Below are positions 22,711 through 30,650 of a stretch of DNA of 37,131 nt, in pieces. Origin of the DNA: a virus; the IMG/VR virus record IMGVR_UViG_3300046794_000202, positions 1 to 37,131 of that record; one strand, given 5' to 3'. The position numbers were made by a program, and so were the translations under genes. Position 1 is the first letter of the stretch. The number at the start of each line of letters is the position of its first letter. Under the pieces are notes generated by a model, which worked only from the letters and a program-made list of their open reading frames with translations, made no database searches and had not been told where the DNA came from.

Positions 22711-22735
22711 ACAACAACGATTGGGGGGAACAACC

Positions 22736-23128
22736 ATGCAGATCGAAATCAAGGGCTGGGTATTTGCAAAGCCGGCTTGGGACGCAGAAAGCGTCGTGTA
22801 CGAATTCAGCCAATACGACTACGAAGAGTGGGCGAACAACCCGGCTATCGACACTGACGGCTCGTACAAGGCTTACCGGAAACTCGGCGCGCACACGATC
22901 AGCATCGAGTTTGATGCGCCTGACTTGGACCCGCGCCAAATGCTGGTCACGGGACTGGAGGCGCAGAAGAAGGCCGTGCGCGCCGAGTTGGGGCGCCGTA
23001 TCGCCGAAATCGAAGAGCAAATCAGCAAGCTCTTGGCACTTCCGTATGTGGCTGCGCCGGACGAGGAAGAGTCGAGGCCCAATCGTGACGTCAGCGATGT
23101 CACGGACGTCACTGACCTCCCGTTCTGA
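22736..23128 (+). CDS. Early protein with SSB-like C-terminal tip
   Basis: 130 aa from ATG at 22736, preceded by GGGGGGAA. It begins MQIEIKGWVFAKPAWDAESV and contains strands (GAHTISIEFDAPDLDPRQML) followed by a long coiled-coil (LEAQKKAVRAELGRRIAEIE). The C-terminus is acidic and ends DVSDVTDVTDLPF, very like the D-D-x-P-F tip that SSB proteins use to recruit repair enzymes. It may bind the same host partners or mimic SSB. Related phage proteins of this shape are known to me; their function is not. Confidence 0.7.
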   Translation: MQIEIKGWVFAKPAWDAESVVYEFSQYDYEEWANNPAIDTDGSYKAYRKLGAHTISIEFDAPDLDPRQMLVTGLEAQKKAVRAELGRRIAEIEEQISKLLALPYVAAPDEEESRPNRDVSDVTDVTDLPF

Positions 23129-23136
23129 GGCTCATC

Positions 23137-23274
23137 GTGATTGACATCGATGACCTCAAGACCATGCGCGCCTGGCAGCATCGCAACCGCAACGCGCTGT
23201 ACCTGTGCGGGGGCGCCTTCGCCTTCGCCGGGCTGATCGCCAACATCATCGATATCGTGAGGGGGCTGAAATGA
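23137..23274 (+). CDS. Small single-span membrane protein (45 aa)
   Basis: GTG start. The sequence has an amphipathic start (IDIDDLKTMRAWQHRNRN) and one membrane segment (ALYLCGGAFAFAGLIANIID), ending VRGLK. It fits the 8 bp gap after the previous stop, and its TGA overlaps the next ATG by four bases, supporting real translation. Function unknown. Confidence 0.55.
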   Translation: MIDIDDLKTMRAWQHRNRNALYLCGGAFAFAGLIANIIDIVRGLK

Positions 23275-23594
23275 GCGATACGAAATTCACGCCGGGGCCT
23301 TGGCACCTGATGCCACGCAGAGAAGATCGTCCACCCGTAGTGCAGCGTGGCCATGAAGGCGGCTTCGTTGTCTCTGGCGTTACCGCTTCACGGGAAGACG
23401 CAGACGCCCGCCTGATCGCGTCCGCGCCGGAGTTGTTCGAGGCGTTGCACCGGCTTGAAGTGGCCGCCAACACCATCGCCTACTGCTATCGAAATCGGCC
23501 CGAGAACTTCGCAATGGCTCTGCAATCGCTGGAGCAAGACGCTGAGCATGCTCGATCGATCGTATCCAAAGCGACCGGAGCCAGCCATGACTAA
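23271..23594 (+). CDS. Conserved phage hypothetical (TPGPW...ARLIASAPELFEAL type)
   Basis: 107 aa from ATG at 23271. It begins MSDTKFTPGPWHLMPRREDR, and the central EDADARLIASAPELFEALHR is a signature seen in many small phage proteins of unknown function. Helices fill the rest. It overlaps the genes on both sides. The recurring motif suggests a conserved interaction, but no activity can be assigned. Confidence 0.75.
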   Translation: MSDTKFTPGPWHLMPRREDRPPVVQRGHEGGFVVSGVTASREDADARLIASAPELFEALHRLEVAANTIAYCYRNRPENFAMALQSLEQDAEHARSIVSKATGASHD

Positions 23595-24378
23595 CCACGA
23601 GAAGCAGATGGCCGCGATCGAGCGGCAGTGCAAGGCGGCGAATTGCGGGTGCGTGCCGGAACGCCTACGCCAGTACATCGAGTACCGGCAGAAGTCCAAG
23701 GTACAAGGTCTCGATGACGTGATTCATGGGCTTAATGGTGACGTCGAGTTGCGCTTGTCGGACCTAGTTGCGTTGCTCGCCGCCGCCCCGACCGAAGGCG
23801 CGCGCGATGCGGGTGTAATCGACATCCTGCGCAAGATGACCGAGGCAACACTAGAAGACGCACTCGGCCCGAATCACCTCGCGCTGTGCTTGAAGCAGAT
23901 GGCAAATGAGGCCCTTGATCTGGCCACGGAGAAAAAGTGCACCAAGTGCGGACACAAGGTGCATGACGGCTCTTGCGTCAACGTACATCCGTCGTGGGAG
24001 CGGGATGCTGATCTGATCGCCAAGCACATCGGGAACCCTAGCGAATCGCTGCGTGTGGACTGCGAAAGGATGCTTGAAGAAGCGCGCGATGCGGGTGTGG
24101 GGACGGCGGTGGCGTGGCGTTGGAAAACCCCGACCCCTGAAGAACTGGGCGGTAGTTACGCATGGAGTTTTGGTAGCCACTGGTCTACCGGTCCCAAGGA
24201 TCGAAGCGAACCCCTCTACGCCCACCCCGACCCGCTCCTGGCTGAGGCCGTGGAGGCGTTGGAGAAGATCGTAGCGTTTTGGGACTCCATCACGATGGAA
24301 GACTGCGTAAACACACTTCATGTTGATGCCCGCGCCATCCTCGCCAAGGTGCAGGCCGCGAAGGAGCAAGCATCGTGA
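23587..24378 (+). CDS. Hypothetical mosaic early protein with a CxxC motif
   Basis: 263 aa from ATG at 23587, starting MTNHEKQMAAIERQCKAANC. It contains KKCTKCGHKVHDGSC, a C-x2-C...C group likely to bind zinc, and a C-terminal segment (DPLLAEAVEALEKIVAFWDS) ending in ARAILAKVQAAKEQ. An ARDAGV segment occurs twice (about residues 72 and 167), the DNA there being nearly identical, so the gene seems assembled from repeated blocks. An ARAILAKxxxxxEQA end recurs in the 310-aa gene at 27805. Function unknown. Confidence 0.65.
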   Translation: MTNHEKQMAAIERQCKAANCGCVPERLRQYIEYRQKSKVQGLDDVIHGLNGDVELRLSDLVALLAAAPTEGARDAGVIDILRKMTEATLEDALGPNHLALCLKQMANEALDLATEKKCTKCGHKVHDGSCVNVHPSWERDADLIAKHIGNPSESLRVDCERMLEEARDAGVGTAVAWRWKTPTPEELGGSYAWSFGSHWSTGPKDRSEPLYAHPDPLLAEAVEALEKIVAFWDSITMEDCVNTLHVDARAILAKVQAAKEQAS

Positions 24379-24620
24379 GCAAGTCCGTCGCAAACGTCAT
24401 TGAGGCCGCGTTGAACAATGCGAGGCGTGCCGCTAATGACGACCGTCTTCGAGGTCTTAGCCAATCCATCCCAGCACTTTGCTACGAGATCGGAATCATG
24501 CGTGGAGTCGAGTTCGCGGCTCCTTCTATTGGCAGCGTCGATGCAGACAACTTGCTGTCATTCGAGTCCGCCCGTAACGAGCTGAACTTCCTGTTCGGCA
24601 GGTATCAGGAGAGGACGTGA
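24375..24620 (+). CDS. Hypothetical protein
   Basis: 81 aa from a GTG that overlaps the previous stop by four bases. Helical and soluble (NVIEAALNNARRAANDDRLR), with a hydrophobic middle (ALCYEIGIMRGVEFAAPS). No motif is recognised. Its stop overlaps the next GTG. Confidence 0.6.
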   Translation: MSKSVANVIEAALNNARRAANDDRLRGLSQSIPALCYEIGIMRGVEFAAPSIGSVDADNLLSFESARNELNFLFGRYQERT

Positions 24621-24751
24621 TTACACCAGACGACCCCCTCATCCGCGCGGCGATGCACTCGAAGTGGAACCGCCGTCTGAAGTTCGCCACGCTCGCCAGC
24701 ATCGCGTTTGTTGCAGTGGTGGTGGCGTACCAATACCAGATTGGAGGCTGA
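24617..24751 (+). CDS. Small single-span membrane protein (44 aa)
   Basis: GTG start overlapping the previous stop (GTGA). The peptide begins ITPDDPLIRAAMHSKWNRRL after the start and has one membrane segment (FATLASIAFVAVVVAYQYQI). Basic residues precede the membrane, predicting a cytoplasmic N-terminus. It is followed after two bases by the next ATG. Function unknown. Confidence 0.55.
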   Translation: MITPDDPLIRAAMHSKWNRRLKFATLASIAFVAVVVAYQYQIGG

Positions 24752-24753
24752 GC

Positions 24754-24990
24754 ATGATCGACAAGAACACAGACCTGCGCCACATCACGACAGGCGTGAT
24801 CCTCACTAGCAAAGAGCGCCGTGCTGCGGAGTTCTCGCACATGGTGGCTGCGCAGGACGCTCGCCATCGCCAGATCGTGGCCGAGCTTGCCCGCAATGAG
24901 GTGAAACCGCGCGTCGCCATATCGTCGGCCTACGTTCCCGAGCGCGTGCGGCGTGCGTTCGCGTATGTCGCGGTGGGCGGCCTGCGGTAA
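24754..24990 (+). CDS. Hypothetical basic protein
   Basis: 78 aa, starting MIDKNTDLRHITTGVILTSK. Helical and basic (ERRAAEFSHMVAAQDARHRQ). It ends where the next ATG begins (TAATG). No motif is recognised. Confidence 0.6.
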   Translation: MIDKNTDLRHITTGVILTSKERRAAEFSHMVAAQDARHRQIVAELARNEVKPRVAISSAYVPERVRRAFAYVAVGGLR

Positions 24991-25193
24991 TGGACGCCAT
25001 CGAGTACTGGCAAACGGTCGGCCAGCAAGAGGAATGGGAAGCCGCCGAGGCCATGCGCTGGTACGAGGAATTGGCGGCAAGGATGAACTCTCAGGAATAT
25101 CAAACGCAAGGAATCAATCATGGCATTCGCGAAAGCAGTGAGGAAAAAGGCAAAGCTCCGTTTGGCGCTGACCGGCCCGTCGGGCTCTGGTAA
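24990..25193 (+). CDS. Small acidic hypothetical protein
   Basis: 67 aa, starting MDAIEYWQTVGQQEEWEAAE, coupled to the preceding stop (TAATG). Its first 43 residues are an acidic amphipathic helix; the last ~24 overlap the recombinase gene in another frame, which is unusual in this compact operon. It could be real and coupled to the recombinase, or terminate translation there by chance. Confidence 0.5.
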   Translation: MDAIEYWQTVGQQEEWEAAEAMRWYEELAARMNSQEYQTQGINHGIRESSEEKGKAPFGADRPVGLW

Positions 25194-25989
25194 GACCTAC
25201 GGTGCCCTGCAAATTGCTCGGGGCTTGGGTGGGCGCATCGCCTGCATCGACACCGAGCACGGGAGCGCATCGCTCTACAGCGATCTGGCCGACTTCGACG
25301 TCATGGAACTGGCCGCGCCGTACACGCCGGAACGGTACATCGCCGCCATCAAGGAGGCAGAGGAAGCCGGCTACGACGTGCTGATCATCGACAGCACCAC
25401 GCACGAGTGGTCGGGCTCTGGCGGCATTCTCGAACTGGTGGATCAGGTCGCATCGGCCAAGTACCGGGGCAACTCGTGGAGCGCCTGGAACGAACTGACG
25501 CCACGCCACCGTGCCTTCATCGATGCAATGCTTCAGTCGCGGATGCACATCATCGCCACAGGCCGCAGCAAGACCGAGACGGCCCAGGTGGAGGAAAACG
25601 GGCGCAAGAAGGTCGCCAAGCTCGGGATGAAGACCGAGCAGCGAGACGGCTTCGAGTACGAGTTCACCGTGGTGCTGGACATCGTGCATGACGGCCACTA
25701 CGCCGTTGCATCCAAGGACCGTACCGGGCTGTTCGGGGGCGACGCAAAGCCCATTAGCGAGCAGACCGGCGCTGACCTGCTGAACTGGCTGGAAACCGGC
25801 GAGGCTGGCCCGAACGTCGAGGCGATTCTCGAAGGCATCCGCAACGCACAGAACATTTCGGCCCTGAAAAGCCACTTCGACGCCGCTATCCAGATGCTCG
25901 GCAAGGAACACCGCGACGCGGTGATCGCCGCCAAGGATCAGCGCAAGACCGAACTCACCGAACAGCAACCGGAACCGGAGCACGCTTAA
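25120..25989 (+). CDS. Sak4-like RecA-fold recombinase/ATPase
   Basis: 289 aa, starting [20 protein letters not shown]. Walker A is [13 protein letters not shown], Walker B is [17 protein letters not shown], and HIIATGRSK is a later RecA-core strand. This is the phage AAA/RecA-like family including Sak4, which anneals single strands with SSB help (established for related phages). The SSB gene follows after two bases, the usual pairing. It would act in recombination-dependent replication and genome circularisation. Confidence 0.85.
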   Translation: MAFAKAVRKKAKLRLALTGPSGSGKTYGALQIARGLGGRIACIDTEHGSASLYSDLADFDVMELAAPYTPERYIAAIKEAEEAGYDVLIIDSTTHEWSGSGGILELVDQVASAKYRGNSWSAWNELTPRHRAFIDAMLQSRMHIIATGRSKTETAQVEENGRKKVAKLGMKTEQRDGFEYEFTVVLDIVHDGHYAVASKDRTGLFGGDAKPISEQTGADLLNWLETGEAGPNVEAILEGIRNAQNISALKSHFDAAIQMLGKEHRDAVIAAKDQRKTELTEQQPEPEHA

Positions 25990-25991
25990 TC

Positions 25992-26423
25992 ATGGCATCC
26001 GTCAACAAAGTAATCCTCGTCGGCAATCTGGGCGCCGACCCTGAAACCCGCTACCTGCCCAGCGGTGATGCCGTGACGAACATCCGTCTGGCGACGACTG
26101 ATCGCTACAAGGACAAGCAGTCCGGCGACATGAAGGAACTGACCGAGTGGCACCGCCTGAGCTTCTTCGGGAAGCTGGCAGAGATCGCCGGCCAGTATCT
26201 CCGCAAAGGCAGCGCGATCTACGTCGAGGGTCGTATCCGCACCCGGAAGTGGCAAGACCAATCCGGACAGGACAAGTACTCGACTGAGATCGTTGTCGAT
26301 CAGTTGCAGATGCTCGGCGGCAAGCAGGAGGGCCAGCAACAGGCGCCGGCTCAGCGTCAGGCACAGCGCCCTGCTCCGCAGCATGAGCCCGATGGCTTCG
26401 AAGACAACGACGTGCCGTTCTAG
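25992..26423 (+). CDS. ssb: Single-stranded DNA-binding protein
   Basis: 143 aa, starting [20 protein letters not shown]. The OB fold is clear: [34 protein letters not shown] and [21 protein letters not shown] Gln/Pro-rich linker is followed by the acidic tip [10 protein letters not shown]. It coats single-stranded DNA and recruits the adjacent Sak4-like protein. Length is slightly short of host SSB owing to the linker. Confidence 0.95.
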   Translation: MASVNKVILVGNLGADPETRYLPSGDAVTNIRLATTDRYKDKQSGDMKELTEWHRLSFFGKLAEIAGQYLRKGSAIYVEGRIRTRKWQDQSGQDKYSTEIVVDQLQMLGGKQEGQQQAPAQRQAQRPAPQHEPDGFEDNDVPF

Positions 26424-26432
26424 GAGCCAGCC

Positions 26433-26945
26433 ATGACTGCCCTGAGCCTTTACACCCTTTCCAGCGAAGTTGAGCGCCTGCTGAGCAGCGAAGAGGCGTT
26501 CGACCCCGATACCGGCGAACTGTCGCCCGCTCTGGTGGGCGCACTGGATGCCACGAAGGACAAGGCCGCGAATGTCGCTGCCTTCATCCTGAACGGTGAC
26601 GCCGAGGTCGCCATGATCGAGCAGCACCTTGCAACCGTGGAGAAGCGCAAAGCCGCCATTGTCAGCCGGCAAGAGAAGTTGCGCGAGTACCTGGCTCTGA
26701 ACATGAAGCGCACCGGCATCCACGAGATCGCCGCGAATGACGGCACGTTTGTCGCGAGGCTGTACATCGACCGTGACGAGTCCGTGGACGTCTACGACGA
26801 AAAGCAGATCCCGGCGTCGTTCATGTCGAAGCCGAAGCCGCCAGAGCCGAAGCCCAGCAAGGCCGAGATCAAGAAGGCCATCAAAGCTGGCACAGAAGTG
26901 CCCGGTGCGCGGATCGTCAAGAAAGACCGCCTGGAACTGAAATGA
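26433..26945 (+). CDS. Gp157-family protein
   Basis: 170 aa, starting MTALSLYTLSSEVERLLSSE. DPDTGELSPALVGALDATKD followed by KAANVAAFILNGDAEVAMIE and a helix (LATVEKRKAAIVSRQEKLRE) is typical of the Siphovirus Gp157 family. The C-terminus is Lys/Pro-rich (KPKPPEPKPSKAEIKKAIKA). It lies directly after SSB and Sak4-like genes, as often found, so an accessory recombination or DNA-protection role is likely. Biochemical function is not established to my knowledge. Confidence 0.85.
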   Translation: MTALSLYTLSSEVERLLSSEEAFDPDTGELSPALVGALDATKDKAANVAAFILNGDAEVAMIEQHLATVEKRKAAIVSRQEKLREYLALNMKRTGIHEIAANDGTFVARLYIDRDESVDVYDEKQIPASFMSKPKPPEPKPSKAEIKKAIKAGTEVPGARIVKKDRLELK

Positions 26946-27283
26946 GCGACGACGCAGAAATCAACGTTTTCCGGCGACTGGACTTCATCCGCGATTCCGC
27001 TCCGGTGTTGGCAAAAGCAAAGGCTGACCGTGTACACCTGGAAGGTTATCTGAAGGTTAAGAAGGCCACGCTGATGAAGGCTGTGCAGGCCGAATACCCG
27101 AGCGTAGCGGCGCAGGAGCGCGAAGCGTATAGCCATCCGGAATATCTGGAAGTGCTGGACGGTCTACGAGTAGCAACTGAGCAAGAAGAGAAGTTGCGTT
27201 GGCAGATGATCGCCGCGCAGGCTGGAATCGAATGCTGGCGCACGCTGGAATCGTCGCGCCGCATCGAAGCAAAGACTGTTTGA
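26942..27283 (+). CDS. Hypothetical recombination-module protein
   Basis: 113 aa, starting MSDDAEINVFRRLDFIRDSA, overlapping the Gp157 stop by four bases. All-helical: KADRVHLEGYLKVKKATLMK, then EAYSHPEYLEVLDGLRVATE and EKLRWQMIAAQAGIECWRTL. It resembles short helical proteins that accompany Gp157/SSB in other phages. No catalytic residues are evident; an accessory role is inferred. Confidence 0.7.
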   Translation: MSDDAEINVFRRLDFIRDSAPVLAKAKADRVHLEGYLKVKKATLMKAVQAEYPSVAAQEREAYSHPEYLEVLDGLRVATEQEEKLRWQMIAAQAGIECWRTLESSRRIEAKTV

Positions 27284-27300
27284 GCCGCGAGGACCCTGCC

Positions 27301-27402
27301 ATGAATCGCTATCAACTGAAGTGCAGCCGCTGCGGCGGTGACGGCCACGACGCGCGGTATTGCCCGTGGCCTGGTGTGAGACTGGCCGGAGCCAGAGCAT
27401 GA
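27301..27402 (+). CDS. CCHC zinc-knuckle microprotein (33 aa)
   Basis: ATG at 27301 gives MNRYQLKCSRCGGDGHDARY and a short tail. CSRCGGDGHDARYC is an exact C-x2-C-x4-H-x4-C zinc knuckle, a fold that binds single-stranded nucleic acid. Its stop overlaps the next ATG (ATGA), supporting translation. The location after SSB and Gp157 suggests a nucleic-acid-binding accessory (inference). Confidence 0.65.
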   Translation: MNRYQLKCSRCGGDGHDARYCPWPGVRLAGARA

Positions 27403-27794
27403 GCGAGCGCCTGAGCGTTGGCGAGCACCTCAGGCTCGCGTTTCTCCGAGGCGAAACCGTGTGTCTCGGATCATTCTCGGAAAAGCATGGCGTGACGAAG
27501 CAAGCCGTCCATGCGTCTCTGAAGCGTTTCGGTGAGTTGGTAGTGAGCAAGAAGAACCCTGACGCACCAATGACGCAGTTGTTTGAGTGCATCGACATGG
27601 CAGGCATGCAGGCATTCACGCCTGCACCGTATCGCGGATCAGGACGACCGAAGGCTGCGAAGACCGGATGCGCACGAGCAAATACGCCGATTGGCCGGCT
27701 GATGGATGCATGGGGAATAGGGCCCGCGGATATCGCCCTCCCATACATGCGCCATCAAATGGCCCTCTCTGACGACGAACCCGAAGCAGCATAA
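27399..27794 (+). CDS. Putative DNA-binding HTH protein
   Basis: 131 aa from ATG at 27399, overlapping the zinc-knuckle stop. It starts MSERLSVGEHLRLAFLRGET. A helix-turn-helix is likely at LGSFSEKHGVTKQAVHASLK; the rest includes a basic Gly/Lys stretch (PYRGSGRPKAAKTGCARANT). It could be an early regulator. The longer frame upstream has no better start. Confidence 0.6.
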   Translation: MSERLSVGEHLRLAFLRGETVCLGSFSEKHGVTKQAVHASLKRFGELVVSKKNPDAPMTQLFECIDMAGMQAFTPAPYRGSGRPKAAKTGCARANTPIGRLMDAWGIGPADIALPYMRHQMALSDDEPEAA

Positions 27795-27804
27795 GGATAA
27801 CAAC

Positions 27805-28737
27805 ATGAACGACAACTATTGGCCGCAGGACCAGCGAGACATCGAGTCGCGCGAGGCGTTGAGCAAGAGCATTGACTCTTTGGCATCCACACTTGCGAAT
27901 GTCGATATGTCTGTACGCAAGACGCTCGATATTGACCCCGAAGCAGATGATTCACTGCCGGAACTTGTCTTGGATTGGCACGAAGAAGTTCTTGGCGATG
28001 CGCGGCAAATCGCCTTGGCATTGCACGTTGCCCATTTCAACGATCCCGGATTGGAATGGGAGCCGCTTCACACGATCAAAGGTGTACTGAGCCAGATCGA
28101 CAACATGGTCGCTGGACTCGCCCGCCCCGCCCCGGAAGCGTTGCTGTGGCAGATCATGGTCGCGGGTCCGGCAGGCTACGTGCGGCGAGAGGCGTTCGCA
28201 GGATCGAATCTCGCAGAGGCTTTGGAGAACGTTCGCAAGCAAGGATTCGCGTGGGTGGAAGACGAAGACAGCGGCTTTCCTGACGTGCTCGTGAAGATGG
28301 CCGCCCCGGAAGCGTTGCCCGTAGCCGCGAGGGTGCCTGAAGGCATCCTTGACGCGCTGCGCTTCTACGCAAACGGTAGCCACTTCACCATGCACGATTC
28401 CTCGGCGTGGGACACGGTGAGCGGCGAGCCGCAGAACTTCTACGAAGACGAGTCGAACACCGCGACAGTCGAGGATGGAAGCGTTGCCAAGCTGGCCTTG
28501 CAGGGCAAGTTCTTCCCCGACCCCGAGTACAAGGAGCCTGTCGTGGAAGGCGAGGCATTCATCCCCGCCCCGGAAGCGTTGGGCGCTGCGAAGGGGGTGG
28601 AGTTGAGCGATGCGGAGATTTCCCGAATCGCCATGGCCGTGGAAATGTTCCATTCCGAGTTTCACAAGGTCGGCACCGATGCGATCATCAAATTCGCCCG
28701 CGCCATCCTCGCAAAAGCAAAGGGAGAGCAAGCATGA
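27805..28737 (+). CDS. Hypothetical mosaic early protein
   Basis: 310 aa, starting [20 protein letters not shown]. Acidic and soluble. The 15 bp sequence GCCCCGGAAGCGTTG (APEAL) occurs three times (28129, 28303, 28567), separating blocks: a helical N-terminal part, a [20 protein letters not shown] block, a [20 protein letters not shown] block and a C-terminal [20 protein letters not shown] block ending [12 protein letters not shown]. It seems built from interchangeable modules joined by the repeat. Function unknown. Confidence 0.65.
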   Translation: MNDNYWPQDQRDIESREALSKSIDSLASTLANVDMSVRKTLDIDPEADDSLPELVLDWHEEVLGDARQIALALHVAHFNDPGLEWEPLHTIKGVLSQIDNMVAGLARPAPEALLWQIMVAGPAGYVRREAFAGSNLAEALENVRKQGFAWVEDEDSGFPDVLVKMAAPEALPVAARVPEGILDALRFYANGSHFTMHDSSAWDTVSGEPQNFYEDESNTATVEDGSVAKLALQGKFFPDPEYKEPVVEGEAFIPAPEALGAAKGVELSDAEISRIAMAVEMFHSEFHKVGTDAIIKFARAILAKAKGEQA

Positions 28738-29150
28738 ACTGGTATCACGACAAGGGAGTCGATTTCTCGACCATGATCGGCAAGACGCTGGTGCGCGCCG
28801 AAGCCACTGATGAGCGCGTCGAGTTCGAAGACTCGGACGGAAACGTCTACCGCATGGATCACGAGCAAGATTGCTGCGAGTCGGTGCGAGTCGAAAGCAT
28901 TGTCGGCGATCTGCAAGACCTTATCGGTACGCCGATCCTGATGGCAGAGATGCCCTCCACAGAAGGCGAAACAGCAATGGTAGATCCGGACTATCCGGGA
29001 TGGTCGGACGATTCCTTTACCTGGACTTTCTACAAGCTGGCGACGATCAAAGGTTACGTGGACATTCGCTGGTACGGAACATCGAACGGTTACTACAGCG
29101 AACGCGTGGATTTCTACCTCGTAGGCGGAAATGCAAAGGACCAATCATGA
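28734..29150 (+). CDS. DUF7448-like phage protein
   Basis: 138 aa from ATG at 28734, starting [40 protein letters not shown] with [18 protein letters not shown] is the signature I associate with DUF7448 phage proteins; it carries a Cys pair next to acidic residues. The remainder is beta-rich ([20 protein letters not shown]) with many aromatics. Role unknown. It overlaps the genes on both sides by four bases. Confidence 0.7.
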   Translation: MNWYHDKGVDFSTMIGKTLVRAEATDERVEFEDSDGNVYRMDHEQDCCESVRVESIVGDLQDLIGTPILMAEMPSTEGETAMVDPDYPGWSDDSFTWTFYKLATIKGYVDIRWYGTSNGYYSERVDFYLVGGNAKDQS

Positions 29151-29752
29151 CCGACCACAACGCACGCCAAGCGGGGCTGACTAGCATCCTTGGTCCCGAT
29201 GAAGACGGACTACCTATTGAGCGGTATTCGCACCGATCCTTTGGCATGGCGCCACATCCTAATGGCACGTATGTAAGGTACAGCGAAGTCGAGCGACGCC
29301 TCGCCGCCCATTCTGCGGATGCCCGCAATGGGGAGGGGGTGGCGAACATCGATGGCGATGCCATCTTTGCAGCCATGTACAAGCGTGACCCTTACTGGGA
29401 CACGCAAGAACGTAGCAGCGCCGCCGCCGTTCGGCTTGCACTTGCATGTGCTCGTGCCCTACTCGCCGCGCCCGCTGCACCAGCGCCGAAGTGCACACGC
29501 TGCGAGTACATCGGCAAGTGCGATTGCGAACCAGCCCCGGCACCCGCTGCGCAGGCGGAAGCCTACTACGATGGCACGAGTAAAGAGCCAACGCTGATGT
29601 GGGTATATCCGGGCTATCAGCCAGCACCTTCTGACGTTGTTCTTTATACGCGCCAGCAATCCACCGCCCCGGCACCCGCTGCGCAGGCGGATCGGTTTGA
29701 GCGTATCAAGCGGCTGGCGCTAGACGCTGGCGGCGAAGGCGGCTGGGCTTGA
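29147..29752 (+). CDS. Hypothetical mosaic early protein
   Basis: 201 aa from ATG at 29147, starting [21 protein letters not shown] middle helix ([20 protein letters not shown]) leads to a [12 protein letters not shown] cysteine cluster that may bind metal. Two copies of an APAPAAQA linker encoded by a 25 bp repeat separate the last parts. Such linker-built proteins are common in phage early regions; no function can be given. Confidence 0.6.
   Translation: MTDHNARQAGLTSILGPDEDGLPIERYSHRSFGMAPHPNGTYVRYSEVERRLAAHSADARNGEGVANIDGDAIFAAMYKRDPYWDTQERSSAAAVRLALACARALLAAPAAPAPKCTRCEYIGKCDCEPAPAPAAQAEAYYDGTSKEPTLMWVYPGYQPAPSDVVLYTRQQSTAPAPAAQADRFERIKRLALDAGGEGGWA
29535..29691 (+). repeat. 25 bp direct repeat pair
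   Basis: The 25 bases at 29535-29559 recur at 29667-29691, beginning CCCCGGCACCCGCTGCGCAG, in the same reading frame of the 201-aa gene (132 bp apart). They encode an Ala/Pro linker and could support module exchange by recombination. Confidence 0.8.
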
Positions 29753-29759
29753 TGTACGG

Positions 29760-30005
29760 ATGACATGGACGCCAGGCAAGACACCATGGGTACGAAACGA
29801 GAATGGAACGGCAAGTCCATGGAATCCGCTGGAACGCGATGGCGACGCGCTGCGGCTGGCAGTAACTTTGGGAATACTTGCAAGCCCGGAACTGTGGAAT
29901 TACATCGGCTTTGAACAACTGCTAGGGAAGGACAAGGACTGTATCTACGCAGCCACCCGTCGCGCCATCGTCCGCGCAGCCGCAGCCATCGGAGAGAAAA
30001 CGTGA
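29760..30005 (+). CDS. Hypothetical protein
   Basis: 81 aa, starting MTWTPGKTPWVRNENGTASP. Trp-rich beginning, then a helical segment (DALRLAVTLGILASPELWNY) and DCIYAATRRAIVRAAAAIGE. No motif is recognised; a small soluble protein. It overlaps the following GTG by four bases. Confidence 0.6.
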   Translation: MTWTPGKTPWVRNENGTASPWNPLERDGDALRLAVTLGILASPELWNYIGFEQLLGKDKDCIYAATRRAIVRAAAAIGEKT

Positions 30006-30295
30006 ACGAGGAATTTGAGAAGATGCGCGCGGAGGTCATCGCATGGATGACCGGCACGTACCCGGATGTCTACACCTTGGATGCGGCTGAGATTTATTGG
30101 GACGAAAACCATGTCTCGGCACTAGCATGGCAAGCCTCGCGCAAGCAGGCGCTGAACGATGCCGTTGGCGTGTGCAAGGACTTGGCGATCCAGGCTCATG
30201 AGGATGCAGTAACCGAGGAAGACGAGCGCTATCGCATCTACGCCAAAAAGTACGCAAGGGCGGCGGCGGCCATCCGGGCTTTGCAGAAGGAATGA
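30002..30295 (+). CDS. Hypothetical helical protein
   Basis: 97 aa from a GTG overlapping the previous stop. All-helical and acidic (EEFEKMRAEVIAWMTGTYPD), ending in a coiled-coil-like basic segment (YAKKYARAAAAIRALQKE). No membrane segment. Function unknown. Confidence 0.6.
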   Translation: MNEEFEKMRAEVIAWMTGTYPDVYTLDAAEIYWDENHVSALAWQASRKQALNDAVGVCKDLAIQAHEDAVTEEDERYRIYAKKYARAAAAIRALQKE

Positions 30296-30354
30296 TGGAA
30301 GCAGCAGCACAACGGATCATCGACACGACCGCACGCATCTGGGGACTGAGGTAG
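30292..30354 (+). CDS. Possible 20-aa peptide
   Basis: An ATG overlapping the previous stop (ATGA) opens MMEAAAQRIIDTTARIWGLR before a TAG at 30352. It fits the gap before xis and follows the overlap pattern of this operon, but is too short to prove. Confidence 0.25.
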   Translation: MMEAAAQRIIDTTARIWGLR

Positions 30355-30359
30355 CCATC

Positions 30360-30650
30360 ATGGTACGCTTTGTAACAATTGCCAAGTTCTGCGAGCTGAC
30401 CGGATACACCCCGGCAGCCGTCTACACGCGGAAGTGCAAGGGCATTTGGCCCGAAGGCGGGGTCTGGCGATATGAGCCAGGCACCAAGAAAATCGTCATC
30501 GACATGGACGGCTACGAACGATGGGTCGAAAAGGGACAGGAGTCGCTATCGTTTCAGACTCCAGCTATGAAATCACCTTCACTTTCAAGGGCAAGCGTTG
30601 CCGCGAACGCGTCAAGGCGAAGCCCTGTCCTGCCAATACTCGAAAGCTAA
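30360..30650 (+). CDS. xis: Excisionase (Xis-like)
   Basis: 96 aa, starting MVRFVTIAKFCELTGYTPAA. The winged-helix start AKFCELTGYTPAAVYTRKCK with GIWPEGGVWRYEPGTKKIVI and DMDGYERWVEKG is typical of phage excisionases. It would bend attachment-site DNA and direct Int to excision. The last 130 bases overlap int in another frame, so the tail beyond residue ~60 is unlikely to be conserved. Confidence 0.82.
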   Translation: MVRFVTIAKFCELTGYTPAAVYTRKCKGIWPEGGVWRYEPGTKKIVIDMDGYERWVEKGQESLSFQTPAMKSPSLSRASVAANASRRSPVLPILES

